A stretch of 45,229 nucleotides of DNA, from NCBI GenBank assembly GCA_028693815.1, contig JAQUUP010000015.1:1-45229 (forward strand), read 5' to 3'. The notes beneath the pieces are model-generated. The model was not told the DNA's origin. It saw only the letters and a list, made by a program, of their open reading frames with translations, and ran no database searches. Of this stretch, positions 1-8,808 are shown in pieces (within the stretch, counting starts at the first letter, position 1; each line of letters begins with the position of its first letter). The position numbers were made by a program, and so were the translations under genes. Source of the DNA: Candidatus Omnitrophota bacterium (lineage in GTDB: Bacteria; Omnitrophota; Gorgyraeia; Zapsychrales; Aceulaceae).

Positions 1-2
1 AT

Positions 3-1394
3 ACCAGTGATGACTATTATTGTAAAATGCTTTTTCAATCGCCTGAATATTTTAGAAAAGATATGGAATATTTAGGAAAGCGGTATTCTTCGCAGCATAA
101 TGTAGGGCTTTTTTTAGCAAATACGAATTTTGGTCTTTTCGAAAAAGATTTTGAAATTGCTAAAATAATAAGAGAAACCCAGGATAAATATGATTGGCCC
201 AAAGTTATTAATGTTAATTCAGGAAAAGATCCTGATAAGTTGCTCAAAACAGCTTCTATTTTAAAGTATAAATTTAGTCCTTCAATTGCGTTACAAACAC
301 TTACGCCAAAGGTTCTAAAAAATATAGGCCGTAAAAATATTGAATTTGAAAAGTTTGTAGATTTCCAAAAAACAGTTTCAGAAACCATAGACAAAAACAC
401 TTCTACGGAGCTAATTTTAAATTTGCCTGGCGAAACTAAAAGTAGCTTTCTGGAGGTGATATCTTCAGTTCTGAATTCAAGTGTGGAGAGGATTGTTATA
501 TATACTCTGATGGCTCTGAGGGGAACGCCATTGGCTTCTAAGGAAAGTGCTCAAAAGTATGACTACGATATGCGCTATAGAGTGGTTCCTCGATGTTTTA
601 CTGAAATAGATGGAATTAAAATATTCGAACCCGAGAAAGTTGTTGTTGGAACAAAGGATATGTCGTTTGATGATTACCTGTATTTAAGGGGTCTATCACT
701 TATTATAACTATTTTTGATAGTTCCGTAGAAATGGCTCCAATTAAAAAGTTTTTAGCTGATTTTGATATTAACATTGATAAATGGATATTCGGCATTCAT
801 TCTAGTATTTTAGATTCTAAAGTATTGCGTTCAATATATAATAATTTTATGGATGAAACTGAAAAAGAGCTTTTCAAATCTATTAATTCTTTGAAAAGTT
901 TTTTTAATAAAAAAGAAAACTACGAGCTTCTTTGTTCAGGGAAGCTTGGAGATAATCTGTCTAGAAAATATAAAACAATATTTCTTTCGCAGTGTTATGG
1001 TGAGTGTTTGAAGGTAGCTTGTGCTGAATTGAGAGTTTTAGCCAAGAAAAAGGAAGAAAAAAAGCAGTGCGATGATATGATAGATGCTTTAGAATCATAC
1101 TTAGAAAGCAGGGATATAAATTATTTATTTGAAGGAAAAGATGTGCGAAAAGAGCCAAGAAATATTGTATTAAAATATGATATTCCAAAATGGCTTGAAA
1201 ATAAAAACAATAAAACTTTGAAAAAGTATAAAGGGGAATTCTTGTATTCAGTTGTTGTGACAGATTATGCTTATAATCGTGTTAAGAATTTCTATCTTGC
1301 AAATCGAGATCCGCAACTTTCATTGCAAATATTATTTCGAGATGGGGATATCAAAGATTTTTGGCCAAAATGGAATTATAGCGAGAGGAAATAG
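3..1394 (+). CDS. Radical SAM / B12-binding-type protein, C-terminal part (5' partial)
   Basis: The reading frame is open to the left edge, so the gene begins outside the window and only about 463 C-terminal residues are visible. The segment ELILNLPGET followed by helices and RIVIYTLMALRGTPL matches the second half of a radical SAM TIM barrel as found in B12-binding radical SAM proteins. The cluster-binding CxxxCxxC motif must lie upstream and cannot be seen. The C-terminal 250 residues are poorly conserved and rich in Lys and Asp. The stop is one base before the amidotransferase start at 1396, so the two are very likely co-transcribed. This suggests a role in modifying a sugar or its carrier, but the substrate is unknown. 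The domain assignment is by motif resemblance; function is inferred from the neighbours. Confidence 0.6.
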   Translation, partial: TSDDYYCKMLFQSPEYFRKDMEYLGKRYSSQHNVGLFLANTNFGLFEKDFEIAKIIRETQDKYDWPKVINVNSGKDPDKLLKTASILKYKFSPSIALQTLTPKVLKNIGRKNIEFEKFVDFQKTVSETIDKNTSTELILNLPGETKSSFLEVISSVLNSSVERIVIYTLMALRGTPLASKESAQKYDYDMRYRVVPRCFTEIDGIKIFEPEKVVVGTKDMSFDDYLYLRGLSLIITIFDSSVEMAPIKKFLADFDINIDKWIFGIHSSILDSKVLRSIYNNFMDETEKELFKSINSLKSFFNKKENYELLCSGKLGDNLSRKYKTIFLSQCYGECLKVACAELRVLAKKKEEKKQCDDMIDALESYLESRDINYLFEGKDVRKEPRNIVLKYDIPKWLENKNNKTLKKYKGEFLYSVVVTDYAYNRVKNFYLANRDPQLSLQILFRDGDIKDFWPKWNYSERK

Positions 1395-1395
1395 T

Positions 1396-2502
1396 ATGCA
1401 GTATTGTAAAGAATGTCTGAATGTCTCTACTCGTCCACGAATTACGTTTAATGAAGATGGCGTGTGTAGCGCTTGTCAATGGGCGAGAAATAAAAAGGAA
1501 AGTATAGATTGGAAAAAAAGGTATAAAACTTTAGAAGAGTTATGCAATAAATATCGGTGTAATGATGGGTCAAATTGGGATGTGCTTGTTCCTTGTAGTG
1601 GGGGCAAAGATGGTTCATATGTTGCATGGAAATTGAAGCATGAATTTGGGATGCATCCTTTATGCGTAACATTGGTACCTCAGCTACAAACTGATTTAGG
1701 AAGAAAAAATTTAGAAAATTTTCAAAGATCAGGATTTGATCATATTTTAATAACACCGAACCTTCAAGTGTACAAAAAGCTTGCAATAAGAGGATTTAAG
1801 GAGCAGGGACGCCCTAAACTTCCGTTTGTAACAGGTGTAAGTACGGTCACCATTAAAACAGCTTTCAAGTTTAACGTTCCCTTTGTTATGTATGGCGAAG
1901 AAGGTGAAAGTGAATATGGAGGCGTGACTTCTCAATCAGTGGCACCAAAAATTACCAGAGATTATTTGGTTAACTATTATTATAGTGGGCATGATACAAC
2001 TGAATATTTGGATGAGTTTTCAAAGGATGATCTGAAGTGGTGGCTGCTTCCAACAGATGAAGAAATGCAAGATGTAGACCTTTTCCCAACACACTGGTCT
2101 CATTATGAAAACTGGAATCCTTATGAACATTATTTAATTGCAAAGAAACATTGTGGCTTAAAGACTTTAACTGATAGAAGCGTTGGAACTTACACAAATT
2201 TTGCACAACTAGATGATTATTTACAAGATTTACACGCTTACATAATGTTTCTTAAGTTTGGTTTTGGAAGAGTTACTTCCGATGTTTGTATCGACATACG
2301 AAGAGGGGCGTTGGATAGAAAACAAGCTCTCACGTTAATTAAAAGATATGATGGCGAATATCCGGAGGAATTAACACCACATTTTTTAAAATACTTTGAA
2401 ATGAATAGAGAAGAGTTTGAAGGTGTTCTTGACAAGTTCGCGAATAAAGATGTTCTTGAGAAGATTGAAGGTAAATGGAGATTAAAGGAAGATCCACATT
2501 AA
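1396..2502 (+). CDS. N-acetyl sugar amidotransferase (WbpG/PseA family)
   Basis: This 368-residue protein resembles the N-acetyl sugar amidotransferases WbpG and PseA/PtmG, which use ammonia from a HisH/HisF pair to turn an acetamido group into an acetamidino group. A four-cysteine zinc site is visible (C4, C7, C24, C27), followed by a PP-loop ATPase motif PCSGGKDG around residues 66-73. This is the adenylation signature, with Gly in place of the usual Ser in SGGKDS. The start at 1396 is chosen because it opens directly at the MQYCKEC zinc motif, with AGAGGAA just upstream; an in-frame extension to 1267 lacks homology. HisH-like and HisF-like genes follow immediately, which is the diagnostic operon arrangement. 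The likely substrate is a CMP- or UDP-linked diacetamido sugar, but this is inference. Confidence 0.9.
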   Translation: MQYCKECLNVSTRPRITFNEDGVCSACQWARNKKESIDWKKRYKTLEELCNKYRCNDGSNWDVLVPCSGGKDGSYVAWKLKHEFGMHPLCVTLVPQLQTDLGRKNLENFQRSGFDHILITPNLQVYKKLAIRGFKEQGRPKLPFVTGVSTVTIKTAFKFNVPFVMYGEEGESEYGGVTSQSVAPKITRDYLVNYYYSGHDTTEYLDEFSKDDLKWWLLPTDEEMQDVDLFPTHWSHYENWNPYEHYLIAKKHCGLKTLTDRSVGTYTNFAQLDDYLQDLHAYIMFLKFGFGRVTSDVCIDIRRGALDRKQALTLIKRYDGEYPEELTPHFLKYFEMNREEFEGVLDKFANKDVLEKIEGKWRLKEDPH

Positions 2503-2504
2503 TC

Positions 2505-3140
2505 ATGGGAAACAATAATATGATATCCATTGTAGATTATGGAATGGGTAATATTCGATCCGTTCGAAATGCCTTGGATTTTATTGGAGTCAAAAATAAG
2601 GTTATAGATTCTCCATCGAAAGTTTTAGCAAGTGAAAAACTTATTTTGCCTGGCGTAGGTTATTTTAGCGAGGCAATGAAAAATATACAGGCTAAAGGTC
2701 TTTTAAGCCCATTGAATGAAGCAGTTTTAGTAAGAAAAGTGCCTGTTCTTGGGATTTGTCTAGGCATGCACTTGTTGCTAAAAGAAAGTGAAGAGGGTGG
2801 GGCTACCAAGGGTTTTGGATGGATAGATGGTAAGGTCAAGCGTATTCCAGAAGCACCTTTGTTGAAAGTTCCTCATATTGGTTTCAATACAGTTTATTTT
2901 CAAAGGCCCTCTTTAGGTCTTTTTGAAAACTTGGGCGAACATTCTGATTTTTATTTTGCTCATTCTTATAGAGTTTTATGTGATGACGTTCAGACTGTTT
3001 CTGGATGGGTAGACTATGGGGATAGGTTTGCAGTAAGTATAGAAAAAAATAATATTTTTGGGACTCAATTTCATCCTGAAAAAAGTCAAAGTAATGGGCT
3101 TGCAGTGCTAAAGAATTTCTGTAAATTAAGAAAGAATTAG
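2505..3140 (+). CDS. HisH-like glutamine amidotransferase subunit
   Basis: This is a class I glutamine amidotransferase of the imidazole glycerol phosphate synthase HisH type, about 211 residues. The N-terminal IVDYGMGN motif, the nucleophile elbow GICLGMHL (Cys about residue 85) and the His-Glu pair in FHPEKS (about 190 and 192) complete the catalytic triad. It hydrolyses glutamine and channels ammonia to the HisF-like partner encoded 4 bp downstream. The context with the WbpG-like gene says it serves sugar amidination, not histidine synthesis; no other his genes are nearby. The start could be ATG 2505 or ATG 2520. I prefer 2505, three bases after the previous stop. Confidence 0.92.
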   Translation: MGNNNMISIVDYGMGNIRSVRNALDFIGVKNKVIDSPSKVLASEKLILPGVGYFSEAMKNIQAKGLLSPLNEAVLVRKVPVLGICLGMHLLLKESEEGGATKGFGWIDGKVKRIPEAPLLKVPHIGFNTVYFQRPSLGLFENLGEHSDFYFAHSYRVLCDDVQTVSGWVDYGDRFAVSIEKNNIFGTQFHPEKSQSNGLAVLKNFCKLRKN

Positions 3141-3144
3141 AGTT

Positions 3145-3963
3145 ATGGTAAAAAATCGTTTAATTTTTACTTTATTATCAGATAACGGAAATTATATGCT
3201 GAGTAGAAATTTTTCTCTTCAAAAAGTAGGGGATTTGAATTGGCTACGTGAGCATTATAATTTCGATGCGATTGCTTACTCCATAGATGAATTAATTCTT
3301 CTTAATGTTGCCAGAGAAGATAAAAATTTTAAGCAGTTTTCAGAAAACATAATGGAATTAGGTAAGCAATGCTTTATTCCTATTGTAGCAGGCGGGGGGA
3401 TCAGAAAATTAGAGGATGCATACTTGCTCATGAATTCTGGTGCAGATAAGCTTGTGGTAAATTCTCCTGTAACTACAGATCCAGCGCTAGTCAAGGCGTT
3501 GGTTAATATTTTCGGAAGTCAGTGTATAGTCGCCTCTATTGATTATTTTGTGACACAAGACAAGACAGAGGTTTATATTTCCAATGGTTCTAAAGCTACA
3601 GGTATGACGGTAGAGCAAGCTATAGAAAAAGCACAGGGCTTAGGATGTGGTGAGATATATTTAACTTCAATGGACAATGATGGTACAGGTGAAGGTTATG
3701 ATTTAGAGACAATTAAAAAGGCGAGCAGTTTTTCGAAAGTTCCAATAATTGTTTCAGGAGGAGCAGGCAAGTATGGACACTTAGCTGAGGGGATTGTTCA
3801 TGGAGGTGTTACTGCATCAGCTACAGCCAATCTTTTTAATTTTATGGCTGATGGATTAAGTGAGGCTAGGGATGTTATGAAGCAACGGGGCATAGAGATG
3901 GCTTCATGGGAAATTATATTGTCGAAAGAAAATGGGTTAATTGAAAAAGATAAAGTATATTAA
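3145..3963 (+). CDS. HisF-like synthase subunit paralogue for sugar amidation
   Basis: This is a 272-residue TIM barrel of the HisF family, with the phosphate-binding segments AGGGIRKLEDA and SGGAGKYGHL and the conserved LTSMDNDGTGEGYD loop. The N-terminal strand that carries the catalytic Asp (LD in true HisF, about residue 11) reads FTLLSDNG here, so the acid/base Asp appears replaced by Leu. This fits the divergent HisF copies of polysaccharide loci, which need only pass ammonia to the WbpG-type enzyme rather than carry out the imidazole cyclisation. It lies 4 bp after the HisH-like gene. Identity as a HisF paralogue is secure; the loss of histidine-pathway activity is inferred from the missing Asp. 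Confidence 0.9.
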   Translation: MVKNRLIFTLLSDNGNYMLSRNFSLQKVGDLNWLREHYNFDAIAYSIDELILLNVAREDKNFKQFSENIMELGKQCFIPIVAGGGIRKLEDAYLLMNSGADKLVVNSPVTTDPALVKALVNIFGSQCIVASIDYFVTQDKTEVYISNGSKATGMTVEQAIEKAQGLGCGEIYLTSMDNDGTGEGYDLETIKKASSFSKVPIIVSGGAGKYGHLAEGIVHGGVTASATANLFNFMADGLSEARDVMKQRGIEMASWEIILSKENGLIEKDKVY

Positions 3964-3975
3964 AGAAATGAAATA

Positions 3976-5046
3976 ATGTCAGAAACAGTGGATCAGTCTC
4001 ATACAATAGAAATAAGTCGTAAAGGTTTTTTTGCAGATAAGATTGTTTTTATTGATGGCCAGCCAGGTTGCGGGAAAACCATGTTGGCTTCAATTGTGGC
4101 TGCTTTGGATAAGGCGGAGCTTTTAACGTATTCTTATGAAATTGAGCTTATTTGTATGATGCGTTATCTTGGCAGGATTGAACTTGATGCTGCGAGCGCT
4201 GCTGTGGGACTTCATACGGATCTTGCGCTTTATAATTTGATGATGTCCCGTGAAGTAAATTTTCGTATTGGAGATTTGTCCAGTATTTTTTCTTCAGCGT
4301 ATCCGTGGCGGTATATTAAGCGATTGTTTATGAAGGGGGATGAACATGTGCCTGGGAGGATCAGGGAGTTGAACCCTATTTTGACATTGACAACGCATTT
4401 ATTAACAGGTATGTCTGAGTCGATTTTTTCTCAATTGGGAGATCGCGTTGTTTTTATTGAGGGCGTGAGGCATCCTGCTTATATGGTTAGGCAACAAGAG
4501 TTAAATATGGAGCGTCTTGTAAGGAATCCGAGAGATTTTATTATTTATCATTTTTACAAGGGAAAAGATTATCCTTTTTGGGCGCGAGGATGGGAAGAAG
4601 AATTTGATCAGGCTAATGCTGTAGAAAAGGCGGCTTTATTTATCAAGCATGTTTCCGAATGGACAAATAAAACAAGAAAGAAAGTGAGAGACCAGTATGG
4701 GGCCAAGATTATTACGGTTCCTTTTGAATCTTTTGTGTTAGATCCAGAGCCATATTTAGATGAGATGTGTCAATGTTTGGGGACTCGTGTTACGTCGGTT
4801 ACACGAAAAGCAATGAAAAGACAACGCGTTCCAAGGGCGAAAATTGCAGACGGTATTGGTTTAGGAATTTATAAACGTTGCGGCTGGGAGCCAGGCGAAA
4901 AGAATAGCGATGAGCGCAAGGAGTTAGATAAAAGGATGGCTTATGTGCGTGATCGTGTTTCAGACAATATTTATCAGGATTTTAAGAAACTATCTGATGA
5001 TTATCAGAATACTTATTGGTCAGAGTTAGCGATTGAGCGAGTTTAA
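3976..5046 (+). CDS. P-loop, sulfotransferase-like protein
   Basis: This 356-residue protein begins with a strand and a P-loop, FIDGQPGCGKTMLA, near residues 25-38. Later elements resemble the 3'-phosphate binding part of sulfotransferases: GVRHPAYMV and RNPRDFIIYHFYKG, then VPFESFVLDPEPYLDEM, typical of the Sulfotransfer fold, where 'FE...DPE' marks the C-terminal helices. The loop has GCGKT rather than the usual sulfotransferase SGTT, so it could instead be a nucleotide kinase-like enzyme. It sits 12 bp after the HisF-like gene and one base before the next start, inside a polysaccharide operon. Sulfation of a glycan is plausible but not shown. Confidence 0.55.
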   Translation: MSETVDQSHTIEISRKGFFADKIVFIDGQPGCGKTMLASIVAALDKAELLTYSYEIELICMMRYLGRIELDAASAAVGLHTDLALYNLMMSREVNFRIGDLSSIFSSAYPWRYIKRLFMKGDEHVPGRIRELNPILTLTTHLLTGMSESIFSQLGDRVVFIEGVRHPAYMVRQQELNMERLVRNPRDFIIYHFYKGKDYPFWARGWEEEFDQANAVEKAALFIKHVSEWTNKTRKKVRDQYGAKIITVPFESFVLDPEPYLDEMCQCLGTRVTSVTRKAMKRQRVPRAKIADGIGLGIYKRCGWEPGEKNSDERKELDKRMAYVRDRVSDNIYQDFKKLSDDYQNTYWSELAIERV

Positions 5047-5047
5047 G

Positions 5048-6394
5048 ATGACAAATGTAAAGCCAAAAGTTTTTTTGATTGTTGATAATCCACTACGAGA
5101 TTTACAAGGGCTAGCGCTTTTGTCTTATCAGATGGCACACCGTGGTTTTGAGGCTTATTTGGTTCCTATGTATGAACAATTTGTTGCTTCTGCGATTATC
5201 CGCCCAGATATTATTATTTTGAATTATGCGCGTTTTGCTAATACGCCATATTGTTTATGGTGTAAAAGTATGGGTATTAAATTAATGGTGCTGGATACTG
5301 AAGGTGGAGTATTTGATAACATTCAAAATGATTTTGTAGATCGCATTCCCCGTTCTTTAGCACAGCATGTGGATCGTTATATAACGTGGGGTGATGTGCA
5401 ACGTAAGGCAATCATAGATCAGGGTTTGTTTGCTGAGGATGAAATTGTGGCGACAGGTTGTCCACGTTATGATTTTTGCGCTCAACCATGGCGCAAGGCG
5501 TTAGAGAAAAAAGGCAAAGGAAAGTTTATTCTTATTAACATGCGATACGGCCTACTTTTTCCAAGGTATGCCAAAGATACAGTATCGGAAATTGAAAAGC
5601 CATTTAGAAAAGAAATAGTGTCGATTCATTGGTGCTGGCGATTTATTAATAGCATGAAAGGCTGTGTTTCGATTTTTGAATCGATTGAGTATCTGACCAA
5701 GGCGTTTCCTGACTTAGAAATTATCGTTCGTCCGCATCCTTTTGAGCGTGACGATATTTATAAGATTGTTTTTGAGGACATGCCTAATGTGAAAGTTATT
5801 CGTGAGGGATTTTCATTGGAGTGGATTAATTCGGCTTTGGCTGTGATTCAGAAGGAATGCTCCACTGCTGTGGAGTCTAAGCTACTGAATGTTCCGGTGT
5901 TATCCATCAATTGGCTAGGAGAAACTTTTACTGGGTCAGAAGCTACATATAAGGTGGCACATCCTATTAACAATCCACAGGAATTGATTGATATCATTCG
6001 TGCATTACGTGAAGGTCGAGCAGATATAAAAAATCATGAAATAGATACGATGATTTATGATTATTTTGGCGCTTTAGATGGTCAGGCTTCAGAGCGCGTA
6101 TGCAGTGAGGTTGAGAGTGTATTGGCTTCTGAAAAGAAAAACATTCCTATTAATTTTTCTGTACGTTTTTTTGCTTGGAATAATATAATTAAGACTTTTA
6201 TTAGAAAATTTTTAGGAAGAAAAATTATCCAGTGGATACGAAAGCTGAAAGGGGGCCGTGATAATAGTTCAAAATATTTTAGCAAAGAATGGGTGGAAAG
6301 AATCATGGTGCGTATTAAAAACGCTGATCCTGATGGAAAGCCAGTGGAAATAACTAGTTCTGTTTTTCGGTTTTTTATTAAAATTGTAACTTAA
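5048..6394 (+). CDS. Surface carbohydrate biosynthesis protein, GT-B-like
   Basis: This 448-residue protein has the layout of the 'surface carbohydrate biosynthesis' family. The N-terminal FLIVDNPLRDLQG strand is followed by TGCPRYDF around residue 140, the region IIVRPHPFE around 230, and the donor-site-like CSTAVESKLLNVPVLSINW around 275. The PHP and glycine/serine-rich segments are those of GT-B folds such as CDP-glycerol transferases and KpsS/KpsC-like proteins. No membrane segment is obvious. The start is taken at ATG 5048, just after the preceding stop, rather than the in-frame extension at 5033. It probably transfers a sugar or polyol phosphate to the glycan. Donor and acceptor cannot be read from sequence. 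Confidence 0.6.
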   Translation: MTNVKPKVFLIVDNPLRDLQGLALLSYQMAHRGFEAYLVPMYEQFVASAIIRPDIIILNYARFANTPYCLWCKSMGIKLMVLDTEGGVFDNIQNDFVDRIPRSLAQHVDRYITWGDVQRKAIIDQGLFAEDEIVATGCPRYDFCAQPWRKALEKKGKGKFILINMRYGLLFPRYAKDTVSEIEKPFRKEIVSIHWCWRFINSMKGCVSIFESIEYLTKAFPDLEIIVRPHPFERDDIYKIVFEDMPNVKVIREGFSLEWINSALAVIQKECSTAVESKLLNVPVLSINWLGETFTGSEATYKVAHPINNPQELIDIIRALREGRADIKNHEIDTMIYDYFGALDGQASERVCSEVESVLASEKKNIPINFSVRFFAWNNIIKTFIRKFLGRKIIQWIRKLKGGRDNSSKYFSKEWVERIMVRIKNADPDGKPVEITSSVFRFFIKIVT

Positions 6395-6428
6395 TAATAT
6401 GTGATTCTTTTCTTTAAGGAGGCAAAAG

Positions 6429-6989
6429 ATGTTGATGGAATATTATGAGAATATGAAAAAAGTTTTTGATGCTTTTGTTGACAGGTCTGAAAATTTAGAG
6501 AATATGGCCAAGGCAAAAGATATTCTTGAGAACACAAGAAAGGCTGGCAAATGTATTTATCTTATTGGCAATGGAGGGTCTGCTTCAGTAGCTGAGCATG
6601 TGGCCATTGATCTAACAAAAAATGCTGGTCTTCGTGCCACGGCTTTAAGTGGCGCGACCATGATAACAACGTTTTCTAATGATTATGGTTATGAAAATGT
6701 TTTTAAAAAGTATCTTGAATCATTTGCATTTGAAGATGATGTGTTGATTGCTATTAGCAGCAGTGGCTCATCGAAAAATATTGTTAACGCTTGCGATGAA
6801 GCGCGACGTAAGAGCATGCATGTTATCACACTTTCAGGGTTTAAAGGTGACAATCCTTTACGCATGAAAGGAGATATTAATTTTTGGGTTGAGACTGAGG
6901 CTTTTGGATTTTTAGAAATCTTGCATAGCTTGATTCTCCATTGGATAAATGATTCTATTATTGGCAAGGAAGTCTACATGATAAGGTGA
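6429..6989 (+). CDS. SIS-domain sugar isomerase, GmhA-like
   Basis: This 186-residue single SIS domain resembles phosphoheptose isomerase GmhA, which converts sedoheptulose 7-phosphate to D-glycero-D-manno-heptose 7-phosphate. The phosphate-binding stretch IGNGGSASVAEHVAIDL and the second loop ISSSGSSKNIVNA are intact, and the length matches GmhA (about 190). A strong AAGGAGG ribosome site precedes the ATG. A fresh Shine-Dalgarno and a 34-bp gap make this a likely new translational unit at the head of the oxidoreductase/cyclase run. No HddA kinase or HddC guanylyltransferase follows, so the product may feed the neighbouring cyclase or cytidylyltransferase rather than GDP-heptose. Substrate is inferred. 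Confidence 0.85.
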   Translation: MLMEYYENMKKVFDAFVDRSENLENMAKAKDILENTRKAGKCIYLIGNGGSASVAEHVAIDLTKNAGLRATALSGATMITTFSNDYGYENVFKKYLESFAFEDDVLIAISSSGSSKNIVNACDEARRKSMHVITLSGFKGDNPLRMKGDINFWVETEAFGFLEILHSLILHWINDSIIGKEVYMIR

Positions 6990-6992
6990 TTT

Positions 6993-7817
6993 ATGAAAAC
7001 TTACTTTAATACAAAGACATTTGATGCTTTTTTAAAGAAATCGCCGCTCGTGATTACGGATGATGTGAATGAAGCATCGCTGCTTGTGTTGGGGGCAAAA
7101 AAAATTGATTTTTCAGTTTTTCCGAAATTAAAAGCGGTTTACCGTTTTGGCGTAGGGCAAGAAAATGTCGATTTTAATTATTTAAAAAGCAGGGATGTGG
7201 CGATTCATTTTCCGGCGGAGGCTGTTAAAGATATCGTTTATGAAGGAACGGCAAACTTTACTGTTTTAGGGATTATGTCATTGATCTTTGACAATATTTG
7301 CGGAGATGCGGAAAGCTGGACCAAAGAAAAGCGCGTCTTTCTCAAAAATAGAAAGGCTCTGGTGATCGGCATGGGGCACATTGGACGAAAGGTATTTGAG
7401 AAATTATCAGTGTTCATGACTATGCAGTCATTTGATGTGTTGAAAAATTCTATGGATGAGCTTGAGCTACTTATTCGAGAGGCGGATGTCATTACAATCC
7501 ATATCCCATTGAATGATCAGACTAAGAATTTTTTTGATGAAGAAAAATTATCTTGGGTTAAAGAGGATGTGATTCTGGCTAATACGGCACGTGGTGATTT
7601 GTATAATGAAGGCGCTTTGTATAAGAAATTGACGCAAAGCAAATGCCGCGCATTTTTTGATGTGTTTTGGCAAGAGCCATATTCAGGAAAATTGAAAGAG
7701 CTCGGATATAAGAAATTCTTGATGACGCCTCATTCGGCCAGTAACACCAGAGACTTTGTTGAAAAAGGATTTTCAGAAATTCTTGAAATTGATAGGAGCT
7801 TGAAGCGTGATGGGTAA
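6993..7817 (+). CDS. D-isomer-specific 2-hydroxyacid dehydrogenase family protein
   Basis: This 274-residue NAD-dependent dehydrogenase has the family layout. The catalytic Arg region is YRFGVGQENVD. The Rossmann loop is VIGMGHIGRKV near residue 125. ADVITIHIPL and NTARGDLYNE follow, and the catalytic His lies in TPHSASN near residue 250. It is shorter than the usual 310-340 residues, mostly through a trimmed N-terminal substrate domain. It starts 3 bp after the isomerase gene and overlaps the next gene by 8 bp. The enzyme presumably oxidises or reduces a hydroxyacid or ketose intermediate of the sugar made by this run. Confidence 0.8.
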   Translation: MKTYFNTKTFDAFLKKSPLVITDDVNEASLLVLGAKKIDFSVFPKLKAVYRFGVGQENVDFNYLKSRDVAIHFPAEAVKDIVYEGTANFTVLGIMSLIFDNICGDAESWTKEKRVFLKNRKALVIGMGHIGRKVFEKLSVFMTMQSFDVLKNSMDELELLIREADVITIHIPLNDQTKNFFDEEKLSWVKEDVILANTARGDLYNEGALYKKLTQSKCRAFFDVFWQEPYSGKLKELGYKKFLMTPHSASNTRDFVEKGFSEILEIDRSLKRDG

Positions 7818-8808
7818 AACAATTAATTTTGGTATTGTTGGCTATGGAAAGATGGGGAAAATTCGCTATGAAACATTATCAGAGATGGACGGATGTTGTG
7901 TTAAGTCAATCTATGAGGCTGCAGAAGGGGTTGAGTTTCCTGAAGATGTAACGATTGCGAGATTTCCCGATGACATTTTTACAAATCCTGATATTGATGC
8001 GGTAGTGATTAGCACGCCGAATCATTTTATCAAAGAGTATGTTGTTAAAAGTTTAGAACAAGGCAAGCATGTATTTGCTGAAAAGCCTCCGGGAAGAGAC
8101 CTTGAGGAAGTTTGCGCTATGCGCGAGGCATTAAACAAAGCGAAGGATTCTAAGTTGATGTTTGGTTTTAATCATCGTCATCATGAAAGTATGATCAAGG
8201 CTAAAAGTCTTATTGATTCTGGGGAATATGGTAAAGTTTTATGGATGCGTGGGCGATATGGGAAAAGTGTGGATGATACTTTTTTTGGCAATTGGCGATC
8301 GAAAAAAGATTTGGCTGGCGGTGGCATTTTTTTGGACCAGGGTATTCATATGCTGGATTTGTTTTTAATGTTCTGCAAGGATTTTGACGAAGTGAAGGCC
8401 CTTGTATCGAATTTATATTGGCATCTGGATATTGAAGATAATGTCTTTGCCATTTTTCATAATAAAGAAGGACAGGTTGCGTCTTTACATTCTACGATGA
8501 CCCAATGGCGTCATATTTTTTCGCTAGAGATTTTTTTGGAACACGGATATATGACGATCAATGGATTGAAAACAAGTTCAAACAGCTATGGGGATGAGAT
8601 TTTGACTGTAGCCAAAAACAGAAGTCTTCCGCCGGCAGCTAGTTGGACGGATGAAGAAAAACATGCTTATCATGTGGATACGTCCTGGAAAACTGAATTA
8701 GAAATTTTTGTCGACGCTGTGGCCAACAATAAAGATATTTCTGTGGGCAGCATTGATGATGCGGTAAAGTTAATGACCTTAGTGGAAAAAGTTTATGCTC
8801 AACAATAG
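7810..8808 (+). CDS. Gfo/Idh/MocA family oxidoreductase
   Basis: This 332-residue NAD(P)-dependent oxidoreductase has the N-terminal Rossmann motif GIVGYGKMGKIR, the hallmark Lys in AEKPPGRDL near residue 95, and the C-terminal GGGIFLDQGIHMLDL segment that carries the catalytic Asp-His of the Gfo/Idh/MocA fold. The start is set at ATG 7810, preceded by TAGGAGC; the GTG one codon earlier is less likely. It overlaps the previous gene by 8 bp and the next by 14 bp, so translation is probably coupled. A role in oxidising or reducing a ring or chain carbon of the sugar nucleotide precursor is inferred from context. Confidence 0.87.
   Translation: MGKTINFGIVGYGKMGKIRYETLSEMDGCCVKSIYEAAEGVEFPEDVTIARFPDDIFTNPDIDAVVISTPNHFIKEYVVKSLEQGKHVFAEKPPGRDLEEVCAMREALNKAKDSKLMFGFNHRHHESMIKAKSLIDSGEYGKVLWMRGRYGKSVDDTFFGNWRSKKDLAGGGIFLDQGIHMLDLFLMFCKDFDEVKALVSNLYWHLDIEDNVFAIFHNKEGQVASLHSTMTQWRHIFSLEIFLEHGYMTINGLKTSSNSYGDEILTVAKNRSLPPAASWTDEEKHAYHVDTSWKTELEIFVDAVANNKDISVGSIDDAVKLMTLVEKVYAQQ

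Noticed and set aside
2505-3963. Histidine biosynthesis hisH-hisF
   Set aside because: The HisF copy lacks the N-terminal Asp, and the WbpG-like gene immediately upstream gives the sugar amidation context.
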